From Pseudomaricurvus albidus (lineage in GTDB: Bacteria > Pseudomonadota > Gammaproteobacteria > Pseudomonadales > Cellvibrionaceae), in contig NZ_JAHKRS010000004.1 of NCBI RefSeq assembly GCF_018863235.1, forward strand, positions 280,184 through 344,183: a DNA stretch of 64,000 nucleotides. The letters run 5' to 3'. Shown here piece after piece: positions 58,337 to 64,000 of the stretch. The notes below the pieces were generated by a model. That model was not told the origin of the DNA and ran no database searches. It was given only the letters and a program-made list of their open reading frames with translations. The first letter of the stretch is position 1, and the number at the start of each line of letters is the position of its first letter. A program made the translations under genes and the position numbers.

Positions 58337-61300
58337 GTGAATCGTAGAATCATTCTCAAAGCCTTACTTGTTCTTCTACTTGGTAATTTCCATGTCTTGA
58401 TGACATCTTGGGTATCAGCGATGGAAGCTGATGAAGCGCAAGTGTCAGAAGGTATTGGATATTCTATCCAGGATCTTGAAGCACGACTTAAGGCGGTGGA
58501 GTCTTCGGATTCAGTCACAGATAAAGACAAAGAAATCATCAAGGATTTTTATCAGCGTTCTATAGAAAATCTCAAGTCTGCTTCTGATAATCGTGAGAAG
58601 GCGAAACAATATATCCAACAGATGGATTCAGCTCCCTCAAAGCTCAAAGAACTGCAGAGCAGCATTGACAAGAGCCGTGATATTGATCCTCCGGCACTGG
58701 AAAATCTATCAGTGGAAGCTTTGGAAAGACAAGAGCTTCAGCTGCAGGCAGAGCTGCTGCAATTACGCAATAAACAGGCAGATCTGAACACCAAAACACT
58801 TTCCGAAGAACAGAATATCTCAAACTTGCTGGAAGAAGCCCTGCAACAGCAATCCAATGCCCTGAAAGCTTCCAGTACACAACCTTCTTCTGAAACCGTC
58901 GAGGTTGCGAATGCTCGTAAAGCCTTTCAATTAAGTGAAGTCGAAGCAGCTAACTCACGAGTAGAAATGTTGCGTCAAAGGATGATGACGCGAGACACTC
59001 GACTGCAAATAATTGACCGTCAACAGCGTTTAATTGCTCGGCAAATCAGCCTGACCTCAGCCAAAGTTACCGCCGTAGATAATACGCTTAATAATCTGCG
59101 TCAGACTGACGCCAAAGCAAAAGCAAAGCAGGCAGAACTTCGTGAAGACAGAGTCAGTACTGCTGGACCTGAGGTTAAGGCTGTTGCTGAAGAAAATACC
59201 AGGCTGGCCTCCGACCTGGCACAGGTCACCAGCCGAATTGATACATTACTCGAGCAGTTGGAGGTCTTGCGGCAGGAGCGTGTACGGGTTGATCGTTATT
59301 TCACCAGCATGACCCAGCAGCTGTCTATTGCTGGGGCTGATAGACTGGCCTCTCTGAGCGTTGATCTGCTGGCTCAAAGACAACAGTTTTCAGAAAGTTT
59401 ACCGCCTGAAATCGACACCAGCAGCATTGAGAAAGAACTGACAAAAGCTCAGATGCGCCAACTGAGGCTGGAAGATCGACAGTATGAATACGCTCAAAGA
59501 CCTGAGCGCTCAGATAATGAATTGGCGCAAGAGCTTGAAGCTGAACAGCAGCAGCTGTTGCAGGAAGCTGTTAAGTCTTATCGTCGCTACACGGCGGCTC
59601 TGTTCGATATTCTGACTGAAAATAAAGGTCTTCAAACCAAGGTGTCTGAGTATCAAAACCTGTTAAACAGTCGACTTTTTTGGATTCCCAGCGCTTCGCC
59701 AATCTATGTTTCATTTTTCAAGGGCCTAGAAACAGAACTTGGAGGGTTGTTGAGCTTTCAGAATTGGAAGCAGTCATTTTCGACAACTGCTAGAGGAGAG
59801 TGGGGAGGGGCTTTCGGCAGCGTTTTATTTTTGATTGCACTTATCATTTTACTGTTCCAGTCAAAACTGAAGAAATGGTTATTTAACTCTGGCAAGAATG
59901 TCGGCAAGGTTAATAAAGATAAATTTTCAGACACATTTAATGCGTTAATAATATCCATCTTTTTAGCGCTCCCAGGTCCGCTGATATTGATGGCCTGTGC
60001 CGAGTGGGTGCCTGATAACAGCTCTGAAATCGCTTTTAGAGTGCAGATGGGTTTGGTGAATGCCGCTTTATTGTGGATGTTATTGGGTATTTTTCGCCAG
60101 GTTTGTCGAAAGAACGGTTTGGCTGATGTCCATTTTCAGTGGAATCAGCGAATACTGATGCTGGCACAAAAACACTTACCCTGGTTTATGCTCATATTGG
60201 TTGTGCTGTCCTTTTTTATGCAGGTGGCCAATCACACCAATGATTCTTATCAAACCATTACCCGTTTGTTGTTTGGTGCTGTGTCCATTACCTTGTCCTA
60301 TGTTTTACATCAGGCGTTGAAACCTACACCTCTTGTTACCAATGAAGAAGAGCAGGTTCAGCCCACAAAGCAAAGGCAGTTTTTTCGTTATTCTCTCTAC
60401 GTGCTGTTTACCGTACTGCCAATTGTCATGTTAGTGCTTTCCTGGATTGGCTACCACTTCACGGCGTTACAGCTGCAGAATCGTCTGTTTCTTTCCGCGT
60501 GCTTACTGGCAGCATTGCTAATACTTTACTCCCTGGCTTTAAGAGGGGTGTCAGTAATGGAACGACGGATGAAGCTGGAACGTATTAAGGCAAAGCGTAA
60601 AGCAGAGCGAGAACAACAAGAAAGCCGTCAGGCTGCAGAAGAAGCTGCTGAAGTACCGCCGGAGATTCCTGAACCTGAGTTTGATATGGCCCAGGTAAGC
60701 CGACAGTCTCGAGGTTTTATCGGCCTGGTAACTGTTTTGTTTGGCATTTATCTGTTAACCGGCCTCTGGGATAATGTCTTACCGGCTTTAAACATGTTTG
60801 ACAAAATGGAGCTTTGGACAGTCACCTCGGGTGACCCCAATATCCCTGTTCAAATCATTACAGTCCATGATGTTGTTCTGAGTGTGTTTTTGCTGATTCT
60901 GACCTATCTGGGAATTCGTAACATTCCTGGTATTTTGGAAATTTCTGTTCTCAGAGGTGTTAACCTGGGGCCGGGTGGCAGCTATGCCGTTATTACCGTT
61001 GTTAAATACCTTATTGTTCTGATTGGCGTAGTGTCATCTTTGAATGCCATTGGATTGCCATGGTCCAAGTTGCAGTGGCTGGTGGCGGCTATGGGGGTAG
61101 GTTTAGGATTTGGTTTGCAAGAAATTCTGGCGAACTTTGTTTCGGGGCTTTTAATCCTGTTTGAAAGACCCATAAGGGTAGGGGATACAGTCACAGTTGG
61201 TGAAAATACAGGTACGGTCAGCAAAATTCGCATACGTGCTACCACATTGACCGATTGGGATCGTAAAGAACAAATCATTCCCAATAAAGTATTTATTACA

Positions 61301-61687
61301 GAACAGCTGACCAACTGGACGCTGAGCGATCCCATTACCCGACGCGTTATTCAGGTTGGTGTCGCTTACGGCTCAGATGTTCTGAAAGTTCATAAATTAC
61401 TTACGGAAGTGGTCGAGAAGAATACCACCATTGTAAAAGATCCACCTCCAGCGGTTTTTTTCGTCGGCTTTGGTGATAGCAGTTTGGATTTTGAAGTCCG
61501 GGTTTTTGTACCGGGGCTGATTGAACTGATGCCTCTGGTGCATGAATTGCATGTCGCGATTAACGAGATATTTGCAGAGAATGACATCGAAATCCCATTT
61601 CCACAACGAGATGTGTGGATTCGTGAAGTGCCAGGCTCTCATGCCCCCGGGACTGTTCCACCGGTTCCGGGAGGGGCCGCGTTGTAG
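58337..61687 (+). CDS. Large mechanosensitive channel, MscK/MscM type
   Basis: A 1116-residue channel protein. A likely signal peptide (LKALLVLLLGNFHVLMTSWV) opens it, then about 450 residues of periplasmic coiled coil (residues 45-480), about ten membrane segments (about 495-870), and the MscS-fold pore and vestibule (about 890-1110). The pore helix region reads WLVAAMGVGLGFGLQEILAN and the beta domain FERPIRVGDTVTVGENTGTV. It would open under hypo-osmotic shock. The start is a GTG at 58337. KefA/MscK and YjeP/MscM cannot be told apart by eye. Confidence 0.9.
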   Translation: MNRRIILKALLVLLLGNFHVLMTSWVSAMEADEAQVSEGIGYSIQDLEARLKAVESSDSVTDKDKEIIKDFYQRSIENLKSASDNREKAKQYIQQMDSAPSKLKELQSSIDKSRDIDPPALENLSVEALERQELQLQAELLQLRNKQADLNTKTLSEEQNISNLLEEALQQQSNALKASSTQPSSETVEVANARKAFQLSEVEAANSRVEMLRQRMMTRDTRLQIIDRQQRLIARQISLTSAKVTAVDNTLNNLRQTDAKAKAKQAELREDRVSTAGPEVKAVAEENTRLASDLAQVTSRIDTLLEQLEVLRQERVRVDRYFTSMTQQLSIAGADRLASLSVDLLAQRQQFSESLPPEIDTSSIEKELTKAQMRQLRLEDRQYEYAQRPERSDNELAQELEAEQQQLLQEAVKSYRRYTAALFDILTENKGLQTKVSEYQNLLNSRLFWIPSASPIYVSFFKGLETELGGLLSFQNWKQSFSTTARGEWGGAFGSVLFLIALIILLFQSKLKKWLFNSGKNVGKVNKDKFSDTFNALIISIFLALPGPLILMACAEWVPDNSSEIAFRVQMGLVNAALLWMLLGIFRQVCRKNGLADVHFQWNQRILMLAQKHLPWFMLILVVLSFFMQVANHTNDSYQTITRLLFGAVSITLSYVLHQALKPTPLVTNEEEQVQPTKQRQFFRYSLYVLFTVLPIVMLVLSWIGYHFTALQLQNRLFLSACLLAALLILYSLALRGVSVMERRMKLERIKAKRKAEREQQESRQAAEEAAEVPPEIPEPEFDMAQVSRQSRGFIGLVTVLFGIYLLTGLWDNVLPALNMFDKMELWTVTSGDPNIPVQIITVHDVVLSVFLLILTYLGIRNIPGILEISVLRGVNLGPGGSYAVITVVKYLIVLIGVVSSLNAIGLPWSKLQWLVAAMGVGLGFGLQEILANFVSGLLILFERPIRVGDTVTVGENTGTVSKIRIRATTLTDWDRKEQIIPNKVFITEQLTNWTLSDPITRRVIQVGVAYGSDVLKVHKLLTEVVEKNTTIVKDPPPAVFFVGFGDSSLDFEVRVFVPGLIELMPLVHELHVAINEIFAENDIEIPFPQRDVWIREVPGSHAPGTVPPVPGGAAL

Positions 61688-61694
61688 GAGGGAA

Positions 61695-62591
61695 TCAGGT
61701 TGCGATAAGCTGCGCTAATAACAATGGCAGCAGCATTACCGCCAGGACTGTAGAGACAACGACCAGACCAGCAACCTCTTCAGGGGATTGCTGGTATCTG
61801 ACTGCAAAAAGATAATTAAAAACTGCCGCTGGCATAGCGGCTTGTAATAAAATCACATCCCGCGTTATCCCGCTCACACCCATCATTTGGCAAATTGCAA
61901 AAGCCAAAACCAGGCTTAATCCGACTCTGATTACGCTTAAAGAAAGGGCACGTTGCCAGAACTCGACCTTGAGACTGGTCAATGATACTCCCAGTGTTAT
62001 AAGCATCAGAGGGATTGTCACTCCACTCAATAAATTGACCGAGTGCGAAACCCAAAGTGGTAGAGTCAAATCGTAACCGTATAGAATCAAGCCGATTACC
62101 ATGGCATAAAGCATGGGCTGCTTCAGTAAGTTTTTCAGGGCATGAGAAATGCCGGACTCTGTTCCTTCAAGAATGAGAATTCCGAGAGTAAGATGACCAA
62201 ACATCATCATTAAAAAATAACCTACGCCCAAGGTTAAACCGGTGTCACCAAATGCAAAGAGACATAAAGGCAACCCCATGTTTCCACTATTAGGAAACAA
62301 TAGGGCAGGCAGGTATGTTTTGGCGCTAAGTTTGAATACTTTCAAAATAGCCAGGCAGACTAAAAACATAACAACCAATACGATCGATGCGACAAGAGCG
62401 ACATCTACAATATCCTTCAAAGGCACAGCCGTATTGGCCAGACTTTTAAGAATCAGGCACGGCGCGCCGACATTCATGACAAGCCGGCCAATAAAATCAG
62501 AAGGGTACTCATAACCCATTTTTTTCCAGCTAATGCCTATACAGGCACAGATAAGGATGGGGGCAATAATATTAATAAGCTGAATGAACAT
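61695..62591 (-). CDS. AEC family transporter
   Basis: A 298-residue membrane protein of the auxin-efflux-carrier family with two halves of about five spans. PNSGNMGLPLCLFAFGDTGL near residue 100 is the family's conserved Asn/Gly motif and AAMPAAVFNYLFAVRY near 255 the matching C-terminal segment. Members carry malonate, malate or other carboxylates; the substrate is not readable. It converges on the channel gene, seven bases apart. Confidence 0.9.
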   Translation of the reverse strand: MFIQLINIIAPILICACIGISWKKMGYEYPSDFIGRLVMNVGAPCLILKSLANTAVPLKDIVDVALVASIVLVVMFLVCLAILKVFKLSAKTYLPALLFPNSGNMGLPLCLFAFGDTGLTLGVGYFLMMMFGHLTLGILILEGTESGISHALKNLLKQPMLYAMVIGLILYGYDLTLPLWVSHSVNLLSGVTIPLMLITLGVSLTSLKVEFWQRALSLSVIRVGLSLVLAFAICQMMGVSGITRDVILLQAAMPAAVFNYLFAVRYQQSPEEVAGLVVVSTVLAVMLLPLLLAQLIAT

Positions 62592-62641
62592 GGCGCCGTT
62601 ATAGTAAGAAAGTTTTTAAGGGTCTTGAGTCGTTATAGTCG

Positions 62642-63874
62642 TTAGCTGAGCCAATAAAAATAGAAGACGACTGCAAGGGCACAGAGAATATTGAGTACCA
62701 AACCTGCTCGCATCATGTCCTTCTGTAATACATAACCACTGCCGAAGACAATCGCATTGGGCGGTGTTGCCACAGGCAACATGAAGGCACAGGAGGCGGC
62801 TACAGCAATGACCGCCGATGTAATAACAGGCGAGAGCCCTAATGGCTCAGCAACAGCTGCAAATACAGGTACAAGCAGGGCGGCGCTGGCGGTATTGGAT
62901 GCGAGTTCTGTCAAAAATATCACAAATAATGAGATTCCCAGCAGTGAAATAAAGATTGGAGCTGCGTCCAGAATTTGCGTCATGCTGTCGGCCAGAAATA
63001 CACTGGTTCCAGTGATTTTTAAAACACTGCTCAATGTCAGTCCGCCGCCGAACAAGAGCAACACGCCCCAGTCAGTTTGCTTTTCAATTTGTTTCCATGA
63101 GGCAGATTGAGTCAAGCCAATCATAACAATTGCCATGATTGCTACCCAGGAATCAAATTTATCAATTCCCCCGAGCAACGCTGACAAAGGCTTGGAAAAT
63201 ACCCACATTGCGATGGTGCACAAAAAGATAATTAACGTGATTATCTTGCCTTGAGTCCACTCTGTAGGAGCATGATCGATACTGATGTTTAAGCTTAAAT
63301 TCGGACGAAATATAAAATAGAGTGTGAGAGTTGCGAGCGGCAGCATCAATAGACTAATGGGCAAACCAATTGCCATCCACTCGTTGAAGCTCAGGCCCGC
63401 TTCAGAGGCTGCTATTGCGTTTGGAGGGCTTCCAACCAAAGTCGCTATGCCTCCGATACTGGCGCTGTAAGCGATCCCGAGCAGCATGAAAACATAGGTT
63501 TTACGATGCTCTTTAGGATCCAGATTTCCCAATAAACCAAGTGCCAGAGGCAGCATCATTGCGGTGGTTGCTGTATTGCTGATCCACATGGATAACAAGG
63601 CAGACACCAGGAATAAAAGCAGGGCAGCGACAAAAAATCGACCTTTTGCCAAAGACAGAATTCGATTGGCGATCATCCGATCCAGCCCTTGTTGATGGAG
63701 TGCCGCTGCCAGAGCAAAACCACCGAAAAACAAGAAAATAATGGGGTTGGCGAAGTTACTCAATGCGCTTTGTGTATTCAGTAGCCCCATCCAAATCGCT
63801 AATAACGGTACCAGTAAGGCTGTAAAAGTGACGTGTATGGCTTCTGTCAGCCAGAGGATGGCAATGAACACCAA
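62642..63874 (-). CDS. SLC13/DASS family anion-sodium symporter
   Basis: A 410-residue membrane protein with the two SNT signatures of the DASS family: [16 protein letters not shown] near residue 115 and [16 protein letters not shown] near 325. These bind sodium and a dicarboxylate, sulfate or phosphate. It starts directly in [20 protein letters not shown], where relatives usually have 30-40 earlier residues. An in-frame stop lies about 30 bases upstream, and only TTG/GTG starts are available, so the N-terminus may be lost or misread. Confidence 0.82.
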   Translation of the reverse strand: MVFIAILWLTEAIHVTFTALLVPLLAIWMGLLNTQSALSNFANPIIFLFFGGFALAAALHQQGLDRMIANRILSLAKGRFFVAALLLFLVSALLSMWISNTATTAMMLPLALGLLGNLDPKEHRKTYVFMLLGIAYSASIGGIATLVGSPPNAIAASEAGLSFNEWMAIGLPISLLMLPLATLTLYFIFRPNLSLNISIDHAPTEWTQGKIITLIIFLCTIAMWVFSKPLSALLGGIDKFDSWVAIMAIVMIGLTQSASWKQIEKQTDWGVLLLFGGGLTLSSVLKITGTSVFLADSMTQILDAAPIFISLLGISLFVIFLTELASNTASAALLVPVFAAVAEPLGLSPVITSAVIAVAASCAFMLPVATPPNAIVFGSGYVLQKDMMRAGLVLNILCALAVVFYFYWLS

Positions 63875-63941
63875 GAGGTCCGGCCGGCAAAAGTGTTGGA
63901 TTTAGCCACTTCGATCGTAAATCACTGATTATATTGAATAT

Positions 63942-64000
63942 TTAGTCAGGTTGAAGTTTGTAGCCAATTGGCACCACTGCTTTAGTCAGATCAAGCTCAA
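63942..64000 (-). CDS. Possible C-terminus of a leftward gene
   Basis: An open leftward frame enters from the right edge and ends at a TAA (63942-63944). Its last residues read ELDLTKAVVPIGYKLQPD, which looks like coding sequence. Too little is visible to name it. Confidence 0.3.
   Translation of the reverse strand, partial: ELDLTKAVVPIGYKLQPD

Overview
The window reads as an ordinary chromosomal segment of a free-living gammaproteobacterium close to the Pseudomonadales/Oceanospirillales. Evidence: a trigger factor-clpP-clpX-lon-hupB-ppiD block, then yejABEF, mltD, gloB-methyltransferase-rnhA-dnaQ, nhaB, a FimL-like gene and nudC, an order I know from Pseudomonas aeruginosa; a FabY-type ketoacyl synthase; fadBA; and gamma-type tRNA genes. 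Base composition looks moderate and even. I see no phage, insertion sequence, plasmid function or CRISPR array.

Layout. 1-9 kb: part of a hexapeptide acyltransferase, a pseudouridine synthase, PpnP, a J-domain protein, a spermidine-synthase-like protein, a fused Memo/AMMECR1 protein, then a leftward RNA-modification run (folD, truC, rsuA, rsmC). 9.2-9.7 kb: tRNA-Pro-Arg-His operon with a strong promoter and shared terminator. 9.7-19.3 kb: glpK, a hibernation factor with a structured leader, a universal stress protein, an unknown exported coiled-coil protein, a TIGR01777 epimerase-like protein, modBC without modA, the heat-shock gene ibpA with a sigma32-type promoter and a ROSE-type RNA thermometer, a methyltransferase and a GlxA-type regulator. 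19.5-28.5 kb: fabY, an XRE-cupin regulator, fadBA with a PsrA-like operator, a mannose-6-phosphate isomerase-like cupin and a TraB/GumN protein.

28.6-37.8 kb: tRNA-Leu and the protein-quality-control block. 37.9-43.6 kb: the Yej oligopeptide ABC importer. 43.9-50.3 kb: mltD, gloB, a methyltransferase, rnhA, dnaQ and nhaB. 50.7-56.3 kb: the FimL-like gene, nudC, a small membrane protein, sohB and an AcuI-type oxidoreductase. 56.3-64 kb: a PHA-granule-region protein, NfeD, an SPFH protein, a large MscK/MscM channel, an AEC transporter and a DASS transporter that looks short at its N-terminus.

Protein quality control recurs across the window (IbpA, J-domain protein, Tig, ClpXP, Lon, PpiD, SohB, NfeD/SPFH), as do RNA modification and fatty-acid synthesis and breakdown. 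I did not find a convincing new multi-gene system. The points most worth following are the ibpA thermometer, the Memo-AMMECR1 fusion, the leader of the hibernation-factor gene, modBC without modA, and the exported coiled-coil protein.
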